64,000 bases of DNA, taken from contig CAIMSN010000102.1 in the NCBI GenBank assembly GCA_903844135.1, positions 1 through 64,000 of the forward strand, read 5' to 3'. The position numbers and the translations under genes were made by a program. Shown piece by piece: positions 33,803 to 42,839 of this stretch (positions within the stretch are counted from its first letter, which is position 1; each line of letters starts with the position of its first letter). This stretch comes from an uncultured Rhodospirillales bacterium (GTDB taxonomy: Bacteria; Pseudomonadota; Alphaproteobacteria; Acetobacterales; Acetobacteraceae). The notes beneath the pieces were generated by a model. The model was not told where the DNA came from. It was given only the letters and a program-made list of their open reading frames with translations, and ran no database searches.

Positions 33803-35392
33803 TCAGGGTGGGGCTGGCGCCCGGCGATAGACGACGACCGTGAACCGGCCGGCCGGGATGGTCTCGGACGGATCGCCGAACTGGTGCAGGACCAGGTCCA
33901 GGGGGAGGTCCAGCGCGCTTCCCGGCTGTCGCTGCGTGACGAAGAACACCGGCCCGTCCCAGTCCCTGGCGCGACGATACCAGGCGCGATCGCAGAACCA
34001 GTCGAACGGCACCAGCGCCCGGTCCGGACCCGGCGCCAGCGCCAGCACCGTCGCCGCGCGACGCGACAGCACGGTGGTGATCGATCCCTGCCAGTAGCCG
34101 CCATAGCCGTGGGTCAGGCCATGGTCGCGCAGCGTCGCCAGCAGCGCCTGCTCGTCCGGCTCGGCCGGCATCGCGGGCGGCAGGCCGGGCGGCAGGGTCA
34201 GCAGGCAGAAGGCCAGCGACGCCGGCATCGCCACCGCGCCATACAGCGCCGGCAGCGTCTGCCGGCCGAACCACCGGGCGGTCAGGATGCCGCCGCAGAC
34301 CGTCGCCGGCAGGAAGAAGCGCGCGCAACTGGGATCGGCGATCGCCGTGGTCATCACCGTGCTGGCGATGCACAGCACCGCGCTCGACCAGAGCAGCAGG
34401 TCGAGCGCCGCGTCCGGCGTGTCGATCGCGATCGCCGGCCAGCCGCGCACCAGGCGCGTCGCGCGGCCGCCGCCCTGCCAGAGCGCGATGGCGAACGCCA
34501 GCAGCAGCGGCACCCGCAGCAGCGCGATGTAGGGTCCGCCGATCACCACATGATTGACCAGATGGCCGGAGAAATCGGCGCCCAGCAGACGGGCGATGCT
34601 CCGCGCGGCGAAACCGAGATGGTCGAGCAGCGCCGGGAAGCTGGCCAAAATGAGGGTCAGGTGCGCGCTCTCGAATCCTCCGGTGCGCGCGTTCAAACCA
34701 AGCAGCAGGCGGGCCAGCACCAGGCCGCAAGCCACCGCGCCGCCCTGCAGCGACATGCCGCGCCGTCGCGTGCGCACCGGCAGGCCGAGCAGCGCGACCG
34801 CCAGCAGCGGCAGCGCCGCGACGACGACGAAGATCGGGTCGGCCAGGCTGCCGATGGCGACCAGCCCGCCGAGCAGCGCCGCCTGTGCGGCGCCGAGCCC
34901 GCCCGGCCGGGTCGCCAGTCCGAACGCCAGCAGCGTCAGCAGGATCGTGCTCCCATGCGAGGCGACCGTGCTCACGAACGACGCGCCGGGATCGTGCGCG
35001 ACGAGACCGAACGCGAGCACCGCCAGCGCCAGGCAGAGAATCCCCGGCCGATGCCGCAGCGACGCGCCGCGCAGCGCCAGCCGGCAGCCGACAAGGGCGA
35101 TGCCGGCCCAGACCAGCGCCTCGAACCCCAGCATCAGCCAGGGCCGCTCGCCGAACAGGCCGATCAGCACCGCCATGCCGAGCACCTCGGTGGGTGCATA
35201 ATTATCCGGGGCCATCACCCAGCCATGCAGGTGCCAGTTCCCGGACGCCATCGCGCTTGCCGCCAGGAAATTGCTGGCATCGTCGGCATTGCGCGGCATC
35301 CAGCCGGTCACCGCCAGGCGGAACAGCGCCAGGGCCAGGAAGCCGAGCGGTGCGATCCAGCGCGCCAGGGCTAAACGGCGGACCAGGACCAT
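33803..35392 (-). CDS. Multi-pass membrane protein, glycosyltransferase-C-like
   Basis: 529-aa protein with about 10 hydrophobic spans and a polar C-terminal domain. Early residues RNADDASNFLAASAMASGNWHL have the acidic first-loop pattern of GT-C lipid-linked glycosyltransferases, and DNYAPTEVLG follows. The C-terminal soluble part includes GLTHGYGGYWQGSITTVLS. I recognise no named family. Start chosen at MVLVRRLALARW just before the first span; an upstream in-frame ATG at 35515 adds an unlikely charged leader. It may act in surface glycan synthesis; inference. Confidence 0.65.
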   Translation of the reverse strand: MVLVRRLALARWIAPLGFLALALFRLAVTGWMPRNADDASNFLAASAMASGNWHLHGWVMAPDNYAPTEVLGMAVLIGLFGERPWLMLGFEALVWAGIALVGCRLALRGASLRHRPGILCLALAVLAFGLVAHDPGASFVSTVASHGSTILLTLLAFGLATRPGGLGAAQAALLGGLVAIGSLADPIFVVVAALPLLAVALLGLPVRTRRRGMSLQGGAVACGLVLARLLLGLNARTGGFESAHLTLILASFPALLDHLGFAARSIARLLGADFSGHLVNHVVIGGPYIALLRVPLLLAFAIALWQGGGRATRLVRGWPAIAIDTPDAALDLLLWSSAVLCIASTVMTTAIADPSCARFFLPATVCGGILTARWFGRQTLPALYGAVAMPASLAFCLLTLPPGLPPAMPAEPDEQALLATLRDHGLTHGYGGYWQGSITTVLSRRAATVLALAPGPDRALVPFDWFCDRAWYRRARDWDGPVFFVTQRQPGSALDLPLDLVLHQFGDPSETIPAGRFTVVVYRRAPAPP

Positions 35393-35559
35393 GCGACGCT
35401 CCGCTCCGGATCGCCCGGACCGCCGGGCGCGCCGGCTGTTAGCATGGCCGGCCGGGTTTGATGAGGCCGCCCCGAAAACGTTGGCGCCCGGGACGAACGG
35501 AAGCGTAGGTTGCATCCGGTCTCGATAAAGAGACGAAGGTCTTTGATCGGAGCGGGCCG

Positions 35560-36258
35560 GTGACGAACACCAACGATAGGCTTGTCGTGGTCGATGTCGG
35601 GGCGTCCGGCGGCCTGCAATCCTGCTGGGATCCCTACCATGACCGGATCCGGCCGGTGCTGTTCGAGCCGAACCGAGAGGAGGCGATCAAGCTCCGCGAC
35701 GGGCTGGCGGGCATCCCGGGCGCTCTGGTGGTCGAGATGGGGCTGGCGTCCCGCACCGGACAGCACACGCTGCATATCGGCCGCGGCTGGGGATGCACCT
35801 CGCTGCACGAGGCCGATCCGGTCGCGCTCGAGAATTACGGCATCAAGCCGCAATACGACGAGATCGCGCGGATTTCGGTGGAATGCCGGCGCTACGATTC
35901 GCTGTTCGCGTCCGGTCTGGTGCCGGCGCCGGACGCGATCAAGATCGACGTCGAGGGCTACGAATACGAGGTGCTGCTCGGCTTCGGCGGCCTGCTCGAG
36001 AACTGCCTGGGGTTGATGGTGGAATCCTGGGTGTACCCGGTCTATCGCGGCACCCGGCTGCTCGGCGAGATCGTCGCCTACCTGCAGCAGTTCGGCCTGG
36101 TGCTGCGCCGCTACGCGCCGATCGACGCTTTCGATGGCGACCTGGTGGTGGGCGACGCGTTCTTCTCGCTGCCGCGCGCGGTAGCGGCCAGGCTCGATCC
36201 GGTGCGGCGGGCGAAGTTCGAACTGATGAGTGCCGCCTGGGGCCTGCCGACGGGTTAA
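35560..36258 (+). CDS. FkbM family methyltransferase
   Basis: 232-aa SAM-dependent methyltransferase, often acting on sugars or exported glycans. SAM-binding motif VVDVGASGG is near residue 10, acidic FEPN about 35, and the FkbM hallmark [16 protein letters not shown] about 127-142. GTG start following GGAGCGGG. The divergent GT-C-like protein upstream fits a shared glycan-modification role, which is inference. Confidence 0.88.
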   Translation: MTNTNDRLVVVDVGASGGLQSCWDPYHDRIRPVLFEPNREEAIKLRDGLAGIPGALVVEMGLASRTGQHTLHIGRGWGCTSLHEADPVALENYGIKPQYDEIARISVECRRYDSLFASGLVPAPDAIKIDVEGYEYEVLLGFGGLLENCLGLMVESWVYPVYRGTRLLGEIVAYLQQFGLVLRRYAPIDAFDGDLVVGDAFFSLPRAVAARLDPVRRAKFELMSAAWGLPTG

Positions 36259-36294
36259 GCGCGGGAGCCGGCCTCGCGACCGGAGGCGGAAGGC

Positions 36295-36323
36295 TTGAAG
36301 TTTGCGCCGCACTGGCTTATGCG
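36295..36323 (+). promoter_or_regulatory. Predicted sigma-70-type promoter of rpmI-rplT
   Basis: TTGAAG (36295-36300), a 17-bp spacer and TATGCG (36318-36323) lie about 120 bp before the rpmI ATG. Five of six and three of six bases match the housekeeping consensus. The long leader leaves room for ribosomal-protein feedback, though no known leader fold was recognised. Confidence 0.45.
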
Positions 36324-36443
36324 TCCGCCCCTGTTCGCGCGTCCGGGCCTGGAATGGGCATGCCCGGCCGCGACCTTTGTCCTGACGGGTCCGATGGCGG
36401 ACCCACCCCGAGGGGAAGGGCAACGCACGGCAAGGAGACCGAA

Positions 36444-36647
36444 ATGCCCAAGATGAAGACCAAGTCGTCGGTCAAGAAGCGGTTCAAGATCACCGCGACC
36501 GGCAAGGTGCTCGCAGGCCCAGGCAACAAGCGCCACGGGCTGATCAACCGCTCGCAGAAGATGAAGCGGTCCAACCGCGGCAGCCAGACGCTGACCGAGA
36601 TGGACGGCAAGACTGTGAAGCAGTGGGCCCCCTACGGGCTGGCCTGA
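36444..36647 (+). CDS. rpmI: 50S ribosomal protein L35
   Basis: 67-aa, highly basic large-subunit protein. [20 protein letters not shown] is the standard start, and [18 protein letters not shown] follows. An AAGGAG ribosome site precedes the ATG. It is followed 13 bp later by rplT, the universal pair. infC is not next to it in this window. Confidence 0.98.
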   Translation: MPKMKTKSSVKKRFKITATGKVLAGPGNKRHGLINRSQKMKRSNRGSQTLTEMDGKTVKQWAPYGLA

Positions 36648-36660
36648 GGAGCACTGAGCA

Positions 36661-37020
36661 ATGGCACGCGTCAAGCGGGGCGTCACCACGCACGCCCGTC
36701 ACAAGAAGGTCCTGGCCCAGAGCAAGGGCTTCGTCGGCCGGTCCTCGACCAACTACCGCATCGCGCTCGAGCGCCTGGAGAAGTCGCTCCAGTACGCCTA
36801 TCGCGATCGCCGCAACAAGAAGCGCGAATTCCGCGGCCTGTGGATCCAGCGCATCAACGCCGCGGTCCGCGAGCACGGGCTGACCTACAGCCGCTTCATC
36901 GCCGGCCTCAACGCCGCCGAGATCGAGATCGACCGCAAGGTCCTGGCCGCGATCGCCTATGACGATCCGGCCTCCTTCGCCGAGATCGTCAAGCGGGTCC
37001 AGGCGAAGCTCGCCGCCTGA
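36661..37020 (+). CDS. rplT: 50S ribosomal protein L20
   Basis: 119-aa basic protein essential for early 50S assembly. [20 protein letters not shown], then [20 protein letters not shown] and the C-terminal domain with [21 protein letters not shown] strong intrinsic terminator follows, so rpmI-rplT ends here. In related bacteria pheST often comes next; here about 6 kb intervenes. Confidence 0.98.
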   Translation: MARVKRGVTTHARHKKVLAQSKGFVGRSSTNYRIALERLEKSLQYAYRDRRNKKREFRGLWIQRINAAVREHGLTYSRFIAGLNAAEIEIDRKVLAAIAYDDPASFAEIVKRVQAKLAA

Positions 37021-37050
37021 TCCGGGACGGAGTCATCGGAACCGAGACAG

Positions 37051-37078
37051 GGCCGCACCCGAGAGGGGCGGCCTTTTT
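37051..37078 (+). terminator. Rho-independent terminator after rplT
   Basis: Stem GGCCGC(A)CCC / GGGGCGGCC with a GAGA-type loop, followed by TTTTT. It lies about 30 bp after the rplT stop. Confidence 0.9.
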
Positions 37079-37112
37079 CGTGGGCGGCACCGGTCCGATC
37101 CGACGCCGGTCT

Positions 37113-37214
37113 AGAGCACGGTCCGTTCGCCTTGGCTCACGCCCGTGCTCTGGCCTGTTGTTTCAGCGAGCATCTCTATCCGATCGAACGATTCCGCTCG
37201 ATCGGATGATGCTC
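37113..37214. repeat. Dispersed palindromic repeat, copy 2
   Basis: Starts AGAGCACGGTCCG, has its own inverted partner CCGTGCTCT, then TGTTGTTTCAGCGAGCATC, and ends with a hairpin whose arms are ATCCGATCGA / TCGATCGGAT inside GAGCATC / GATGCTC. It matches 16491-16590 in block order and spacing. Its last base is shared with the stop codon of the GGDEF-EAL gene. Confidence 0.75.
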
Positions 37215-39565
37215 TAAGGCGAGAGTTGGGCGGCGACGCTGACCGACGGGTCTGCCGGCACGATTGCCGACGGCGGTGTCGCTTGCGCCTGCGACAGCGC
37301 GATCCTCGGGCTGACCCCGGACCGGCCGAGCAGGAAACCCTGCGCGAAGGCGATGCCGTTGTTGCGCAGCCATCTCAGTTGTTCGTTGGTCTCCACGCCT
37401 TCCGCGGTGACGTAGATGTTCATGTCAGACGCAAGCCGGCCGATGGTGCGGACGATGGCGCTCACCTTGCGCGACCCGGGCAGGTCGCGGATGAAGCTGG
37501 CGTCGATCTTGATTCCATCGACATCGAAACGGCGCAGATAGGTGAGCGACGAATAGCCGGTGCCGAAATCGTCCAGGACGATCTTCACGTTGCGCGCCCG
37601 TATCAGGTCGAGCTCGGCGATTGCCCGGGCGCTGGAGCCCAGGAAAACGGACTCCGTCACTTCGAGGGTCAGCCGTTCCGGGGGCAGGCCGCTCTCCTCC
37701 AGGCAGGCCTCGAGGATGCCGATGAAACGCCCGGATCGCAGTTGCTTCGGCGATAGATTCACGGCGACCGGGATATGCTCCTCCCAGCTCATCGCCGCCA
37801 GGCAGGCCAGGCGCAGCACGCGCTCGCCGAGCCGTTCGATCAGCTCGCTCGATTCCGCCGATGGGATGAACTCTCCGGCGCTGAGTACGCCGCGGACGGG
37901 ATGATGCCAGCGCGCCAGCGCTTCGGTGGAGACCAACTGGCCGCTCGCGACATCGACGATCGGCTGATACTCGACGAAGATCTGATCCTGATCCAGCGCC
38001 GAAGCCAGTTCGGCCAGCAGACGCAGCCGGCCGAGATACTCGGTCTCCATGAACTGCTCGAACAGGCAGAACGTGCCCTTGCCGCGGGTCTTCGCGCAAT
38101 AGAGGGCGAGGTCGGCGCGTTTCATGAGCTGCTCGGCGGTCAGCCCGTGCTCGGGAAACACCGCCACCCCGAGGCTCGCGCCGGACGGTACCAACTGGTT
38201 GCCATTGGCGATGTCGCCCTGCAAATCCTGCCTCACCCGCTCGGCGAGCCGCGCGGCGTCGCCGGCGTCGGCGCAGCGCAGCAGCAGGGCGAATTCGTCG
38301 CCGCCGATTCTGGCCGCGTGGTCGCCATCGCCGCAGAGCAGATCGAGCCGGGCGGCAATCGTCTCCAGCAGATGGTCGCCCATCAGATGGCCGAGATCGT
38401 CGTTGATCGCCTTGAAGTCGTCGAGGTCGATCAGCAGCAATGCGAAGGTGCCGGGATGGCTCCGAGAGGCGGCTTCGACCTCCGCGACGAAGGTCTGCCG
38501 GTTGAGCAGCCCGGTCAGACCGTCGTGACTGGCGAGGAACTCGATCTGCCGGCGCGCGGCGCGCGCCTTGGTGACGTCCGAGCCGATACCGCGAAAACCG
38601 CGGAACAGGCCGGCCTCGTCATAGACCGGGTGTCCGGTGAGGTTCAGAAGGGAGATCGTCTCGCCGGTCTTTACACCGATCGACAGGTCCCGGAAGGCGG
38701 AGCGCCGGGTGAAGGCCTCGATCAATGTGTCGCGCGGGACGGTCTCGTCGCCCTCGATCAGCGGGAGCTGCCCGAAGCTGACCTGTTCCAGGTGGATCGC
38801 GGGCCGTTGCAATACCTCCGCCATCCGAGCACCGACATTGTGCAACCGGCCGAGCGCGTCGGTCTCCCACAGCCAGTCGGTCGACACTTCCTCGTACTCG
38901 CGCAGGAACACGCGGACGATCTCGTGTTCGCGCTGCAGATTCAGGCGGTCGATCAGCCGATCCATGATGGTCTTGTTCATGTAGACCAGGCCGGTGAAGG
39001 CGAACGCCAGGAAGCCGAGAAACGAGAGCACCGCGGCGACGTCGAGCGGCTGGAGCGCGTAGAGAACGGCGATCAGGGTGAAGAAGGCAGCCGGGACGTA
39101 GAATGCCAGCGCCGCGGCGAGCGGGACGCCGAGCATCGGCGCGGACACGAGCGCCATCGCCAGGCCTATCAGGATCGGCTGCTCCTGCTGGCTGGACGTG
39201 CTGGCGAATTCGCAGATCAGGGCTCCCCAGGCGATGCCGAGACACACCAGCAGGCCGACGGAGGAGCGGATAAACGGGACGTCGTCCCGCCGGTAGCGCC
39301 ACCGCACGGCGTTGCCGAGCAGAAAGCCGTACAGCGTCAGCACCGCCCCGAACGTGATGGCGATCTGCGGATGTTCCCAGCCGTCGAATGCCACGGTGAA
39401 CAGCGTGCATGTACTGGTACCGAACGCGAAGAACAGGCAGATCGTATAGAAGAGGATCGAAGCCTGCTCCGTGCGCAGAGCGGGCTCCAGCGGGATCCGG
39501 CTGTAAGTCCTGATGATCGCCCGGACCTGGACGATCAAGGCGAGCGGAGATGGCGTCGCGATCAA
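37214..39565 (-). CDS. Membrane PAS-GGDEF-EAL protein (c-di-GMP synthesis/hydrolysis)
   Basis: 783-aa bifunctional-type c-di-GMP enzyme. About six transmembrane helices occupy residues 35-205. A short linker and a PAS-like domain follow (about 240-365, ending GSDVTKARAA). GGDEF is intact at 421-425 and EAL at 548-550 (STEALARW), with DDFGTGYSSL and the C-terminal FAQGFLLGRS also present, so both activities are possible. The start is TTG overlapping the upstream stop (TTGA), with no clear ribosome site, implying translational coupling. It ends in the palindromic repeat. Its upstream partners suggest that the membrane part senses a lipid-like signal; inference. Confidence 0.93.
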   Translation of the reverse strand: MIATPSPLALIVQVRAIIRTYSRIPLEPALRTEQASILFYTICLFFAFGTSTCTLFTVAFDGWEHPQIAITFGAVLTLYGFLLGNAVRWRYRRDDVPFIRSSVGLLVCLGIAWGALICEFASTSSQQEQPILIGLAMALVSAPMLGVPLAAALAFYVPAAFFTLIAVLYALQPLDVAAVLSFLGFLAFAFTGLVYMNKTIMDRLIDRLNLQREHEIVRVFLREYEEVSTDWLWETDALGRLHNVGARMAEVLQRPAIHLEQVSFGQLPLIEGDETVPRDTLIEAFTRRSAFRDLSIGVKTGETISLLNLTGHPVYDEAGLFRGFRGIGSDVTKARAARRQIEFLASHDGLTGLLNRQTFVAEVEAASRSHPGTFALLLIDLDDFKAINDDLGHLMGDHLLETIAARLDLLCGDGDHAARIGGDEFALLLRCADAGDAARLAERVRQDLQGDIANGNQLVPSGASLGVAVFPEHGLTAEQLMKRADLALYCAKTRGKGTFCLFEQFMETEYLGRLRLLAELASALDQDQIFVEYQPIVDVASGQLVSTEALARWHHPVRGVLSAGEFIPSAESSELIERLGERVLRLACLAAMSWEEHIPVAVNLSPKQLRSGRFIGILEACLEESGLPPERLTLEVTESVFLGSSARAIAELDLIRARNVKIVLDDFGTGYSSLTYLRRFDVDGIKIDASFIRDLPGSRKVSAIVRTIGRLASDMNIYVTAEGVETNEQLRWLRNNGIAFAQGFLLGRSGVSPRIALSQAQATPPSAIVPADPSVSVAAQLSP

Positions 39566-40137
39566 TGTTGCTGTCGCCGCAGCAGGGGCGGCACGGGGAT
39601 CAGCATGCCGGTTCGCCGGCGATAGGCCGCGTAACCCGCGGAAAGTCCGGACCGCTCGAAAAAGCGTTCCTCATCGCGGGCGATCCGCAGATACCAGACC
39701 ATCAGGACCAACGCTAATGCCCATTGCCACCCACCGGCGATGAAACCCGTTCCGACCCAGAACAGGATATAGGACGTATAGAAAGGGTGGCGGATCCATG
39801 CATAGGGGCCCGCCGCCACGATCAGGTCCGGGTCGACCTTCTTATAGGCTATGGAAAGGCGCTTTGTCGTCGTCGTCCTTATCGCCCACCAGAACAACAA
39901 GGTCGCCGCGACGAAGCAGATCAATCCCGGTCCGATCAGGGGCGTGTCGGCATGCGGATGCCGAAGCATAACCAGGCCGATGAAGCTCGCATAGGCGGCG
40001 AGACTGAACAGCGACAGCACGCGCATGCCCCGCGGCATCGGGCCGCGGCATTCGAAATGGCGCGGGATTGCCCACGCGAACGATCCGAACGGGACGAGCG
40101 ACGCGATCGTGGCGGCCCACTGGCCTGCGCTGCTCAT
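39562..40137 (-). CDS. ICMT/PEMT-family membrane methyltransferase
   Basis: 191-aa integral-membrane protein of the isoprenylcysteine carboxyl methyltransferase superfamily, which methylates lipid-linked carboxyl groups or phospholipid amines using SAM. About five spans; the catalytic/SAM region is GPYAWIRHPFYTSYILFW followed by an RIARDEERFF segment with the conserved acidic residues. ATGA overlap with the acyltransferase gene before it and TTGA overlap with the c-di-GMP gene after it. A carboxyl group on an N-acyl amino acid made by the first gene would be a fitting substrate; that is inference. Confidence 0.87.
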   Translation of the reverse strand: MSSAGQWAATIASLVPFGSFAWAIPRHFECRGPMPRGMRVLSLFSLAAYASFIGLVMLRHPHADTPLIGPGLICFVAATLLFWWAIRTTTTKRLSIAYKKVDPDLIVAAGPYAWIRHPFYTSYILFWVGTGFIAGGWQWALALVLMVWYLRIARDEERFFERSGLSAGYAAYRRRTGMLIPVPPLLRRQQH

Positions 40138-40847
40138 GGCCGCGATGCCGAAAGGCAGACCGGCTCCCCGGCCAGGAAGCCGTCGAGCGAACCGGTCGCC
40201 CGTGTATAGGGGTCGATCACCGGATAGGCGGCGCGGATGTCGTCGTAGGTTTCGCGCGTGCAGTAGAGGAGCTGCATCGGACAGCTCAGTCCGGGATAGG
40301 ATCGCGGCTCGGCCGCCTCTCGGTAGCCGAGACGGCGATACAAAGGAACGTGATTGACCCGGACGCAGGCGAAGATGATCTGCGTGTGCGTGGTCATCGC
40401 GATGTAGCCGGCCATGCGATAGAGCAGGAACACCAACCCCTGGTTGTTCTCGCAGGCAGGGCTCCTGACCATCCGGTTCACCTCGAGGCCGCGCTGGCCG
40501 AAGCCGGGATTGCGATTTTCGCGCAGCAGCCGGAAGACGGCATCCGGATAGACGTCCGCGGCCGCGGATCGCTGGCCGGACCCGAGCGAAAGGCTGCAGG
40601 TCCTGACCGAACCGACCGGCCGGTCGTCCAGATAGATCACCATCGTCAGGGTGTTTGGCAGCGCGTCGTATTCGTCGACGAACATGCCGGTCACGTTGGG
40701 TGCGATAAAGCCCTGCGAGAGATAGGCGTCGTAGCGCAGCCGATAGGCGTCCAGTCTGGTCTCCGCATCAAGCGCCAGACGCGCGGTGTAGCTCGCATTG
40801 CGGACGGGCAACAAAGGGCGAACAGGACTGTCAAGCATAAGAGACAA
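40134..40847 (-). CDS. FeeM/LuxI-like GNAT N-acyltransferase (N-acyl amino acid synthase family)
   Basis: 237-aa protein with the autoinducer-synthase fold. RLDAYRLRYDAYLSQGFI at the N-terminus, FVDEYDALPNTLTMVIYLDD followed by RPVGSVRTC, the conserved EVNRMVRSP and a C-terminal VNHVPLYRRLGYREA match the FeeM group, which joins acyl-ACP to an amino acid, giving long-chain N-acyl amino acids. First gene of a three-gene overlapped operon with a methyltransferase and a c-di-GMP enzyme. A homoserine-lactone synthase is less likely; the acyl acceptor is unknown. Confidence 0.8.
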   Translation of the reverse strand: MSLMLDSPVRPLLPVRNASYTARLALDAETRLDAYRLRYDAYLSQGFIAPNVTGMFVDEYDALPNTLTMVIYLDDRPVGSVRTCSLSLGSGQRSAAADVYPDAVFRLLRENRNPGFGQRGLEVNRMVRSPACENNQGLVFLLYRMAGYIAMTTHTQIIFACVRVNHVPLYRRLGYREAAEPRSYPGLSCPMQLLYCTRETYDDIRAAYPVIDPYTRATGSLDGFLAGEPVCLSASRP

Positions 40848-40922
40848 TTCCAGTTATTTCGACGTTCCCGATCTATGTAGTTGGAATCTGGACGAAAGAG
40901 AATAACGAATTGCTCACATCTT

Positions 40923-40934
40923 CGTAACGTTACG
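40923..40934. promoter_or_regulatory. 12-bp perfect palindrome CGTAACGTTACG in a divergent promoter region
   Basis: Lies in the AT-richer 147-bp gap between the divergent acyltransferase operon and the 79-aa gene. Perfect two-fold symmetry and position suit a regulator operator. No regulator gene is adjacent. ATTCCA/TGGAAT half-sites also flank the gap's left part (about 40849-40888). Confidence 0.45.
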
Positions 40935-40994
40935 GTCCGGTCGCATTTCCGGCTCGCGCTGGAGACAGCTAGGATGAGGCAGGGAGATTGGGTG

Positions 40995-41234
40995 ATGACC
41001 GAATTCACGCCTGTCGCGACTGTGTCGGACTACCGGCTACTCGACGAGGGCGACGTGCTCTTGGGATATCTCGACGGCATCAGCGCGTGCCCGGAACCCG
41101 GCTCGGACCGGTCGCGCGCCTACTGGCATGGCTGGCGCAACGGCAGGGTCGATGCCGGGCTGGCGCGGCCGGACACCGCGCAGATGCTGCTCGAGGCCGC
41201 GTTCGCCGCCCTCGACCGCGAGAATGCGGCCTGA
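40995..41234 (+). CDS. Small acidic hypothetical protein (79 aa)
   Basis: 79-aa soluble protein beginning MTEFTPVATVSDYRLLDEGD, with an AGGGAG ribosome site before its ATG. It contains YLDGISACPEPGSDRSRAYW and HGWRNGRVDAG, resembling short conserved alphaproteobacterial proteins with a DRSxAYWHGWRNG core, but I cannot name a family. Divergent from the acyltransferase operon, sharing its promoter region. The frame is open upstream to 40881 without a ribosome site. Confidence 0.65.
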   Translation: MTEFTPVATVSDYRLLDEGDVLLGYLDGISACPEPGSDRSRAYWHGWRNGRVDAGLARPDTAQMLLEAAFAALDRENAA

Positions 41235-41270
41235 GGGCGGCTGCGGCTGGGTCTGCGGCCCGGGCTCGGC

Positions 41271-42839
41271 TCAGCGCAGCGAGCGTCCCAGCGCGGCGGC
41301 GATCGCCTCGGCCGCATCGTCCGGGGTCAGGAACCCCTGCCTGGCCACCGAGACCGTGTCGCCGACGAAACGCGACAGGTAGGCCGCAGGTGTCGGATAC
41401 AGCGACCGCAGCCTGGCCTGGCTGAAATCGACCACCTGGCCGGACAGCGAGCAGTTCAGGCTGCTGGCGCCGGTGCTCTCGGTATAGGTCGCGACCGGGA
41501 CGTCGAGCTCCGGCGCCCGCACGCCGCCCAGGCCGTTGCCGTTGCCGTCCAGGGTGGTGACGTTGCCGGGCGGCGTGCCGGTCGCCTGCAGCAGCGGCGC
41601 ATGCGGCGGCGCGCGGCCGTCGCGCACCCAGCCCTCCAGGGCGGCGAAGCTGGCATCGAGCAGATAGCGGCCGGGGAAGGTGCTGAGCTTCGCCCCCGCC
41701 TGGCAGGTCGCGTAATCCTCGACCAGGGTGGTGCCGCCGGCCTGGTGGGTGTCGGCCGCGTTGGCGGCTGAGGTGGTCTGCTCGACCACGACGTGCGCCG
41801 GCCCGGCGGCCTCGTAATACCGATAGCGGTCGTGCGCCGCGTCGCTGTCGGCGCGGTAGGCCTGGCGGGCGTCGCGATAGTCGGTCTGCGACTGGGTGGC
41901 GATGATGGCGGCGTCGCGCGAGCGCAGCACGTTGCGCGGGTCGCCGGCGGCGGGCGCGGTGCTGCACTGGTCGAGCGGGGCGGCGATGCCGAAGCCCGAG
42001 CCGACCAGGTAGCCGTCGAACACCGGGGCGCCGGAGACGCGCGGGGCGATGGCGTTGATGTAGGCCACCAGGTCGATCGCGCTCTGCGAATAGCCCGCCG
42101 CGTAGACCGCGCGGACCTTGTAGCCGTGCAGCGGGCTGCGCGGGTCGTCGCTGCGCACCAGCGAGCCGGTCTGGCTCAGCACGTCCCACAGCAGCCCGTC
42201 CTCGGTGGCGTGGGAGGCGCCGCCGACGATGCTGCTCAGGACCGGGCAGCTCGCCGCGGTCTCGTTCGGGTTCGGGTTGGCCCAGGACAAGGCGGCATAG
42301 CGGGTGGGGTTGAAGGTCTTGAGCCCGGCGATGGTGACCGGCTTGCTGGTGATGCCGATCCACACGTCGCCGCGGCTGGTGAAATAGTCGTGGCTGTACG
42401 ACCACAGCACCGGCAGGTCGTAATTGTTGGTGGCGTTGAGCAGCTCGACGATCACGTTGCCGCTGAAGCGGGACGGGTCGGTCGGGCGGCGCACCAGGAT
42501 GCGGTTGGTGTACGGCCCGCGGCGCAGCACCCGGACCTTGGTGTCGAGCGGGTCGGCCACGCTCTCATACTGATAGACGTTGGCGGTGCCGCCGAGGAAA
42601 TATTCGTCCTCGCGGTAGCCGCGCGCGGCGAGATCGATCGGCACCGCCTGGTAGGCGGCGGCGTCGAAGGCGTGGTTGCCTTGCGTGGAGCCGGCGATCG
42701 GCCCGGTGACGGTCGGGATCGCCCGGGGGCCGGCCCCCGAACTGCCTGCCGCTGCGGTGCCGATCCGGGCGCCGGCCGCCAGGCCGAGCGAGAGGGCGGC
42801 GATCCCTGCGTGACGCAGGATCGAAGGTCGGATGCTCAT
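41271..42839 (-). CDS. Exported alpha/beta hydrolase domain protein
   Basis: 522-aa secreted hydrolase of the large 'alpha/beta hydrolase domain' type. Signal peptide (1-29) ends ARIGTAAAG. The nucleophile elbow is GYSQSAIDL, preceded by VRAVYAAG. GTPPGNVTTLDGNGNGLGGV and PVATYTESTG precede the C-terminal acid/His region. Natural substrate unknown; the family includes putative esterases of bulky substrates. It converges on the small 79-aa gene. Confidence 0.78.
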   Translation of the reverse strand: MSIRPSILRHAGIAALSLGLAAGARIGTAAAGSSGAGPRAIPTVTGPIAGSTQGNHAFDAAAYQAVPIDLAARGYREDEYFLGGTANVYQYESVADPLDTKVRVLRRGPYTNRILVRRPTDPSRFSGNVIVELLNATNNYDLPVLWSYSHDYFTSRGDVWIGITSKPVTIAGLKTFNPTRYAALSWANPNPNETAASCPVLSSIVGGASHATEDGLLWDVLSQTGSLVRSDDPRSPLHGYKVRAVYAAGYSQSAIDLVAYINAIAPRVSGAPVFDGYLVGSGFGIAAPLDQCSTAPAAGDPRNVLRSRDAAIIATQSQTDYRDARQAYRADSDAAHDRYRYYEAAGPAHVVVEQTTSAANAADTHQAGGTTLVEDYATCQAGAKLSTFPGRYLLDASFAALEGWVRDGRAPPHAPLLQATGTPPGNVTTLDGNGNGLGGVRAPELDVPVATYTESTGASSLNCSLSGQVVDFSQARLRSLYPTPAAYLSRFVGDTVSVARQGFLTPDDAAEAIAAALGRSLR

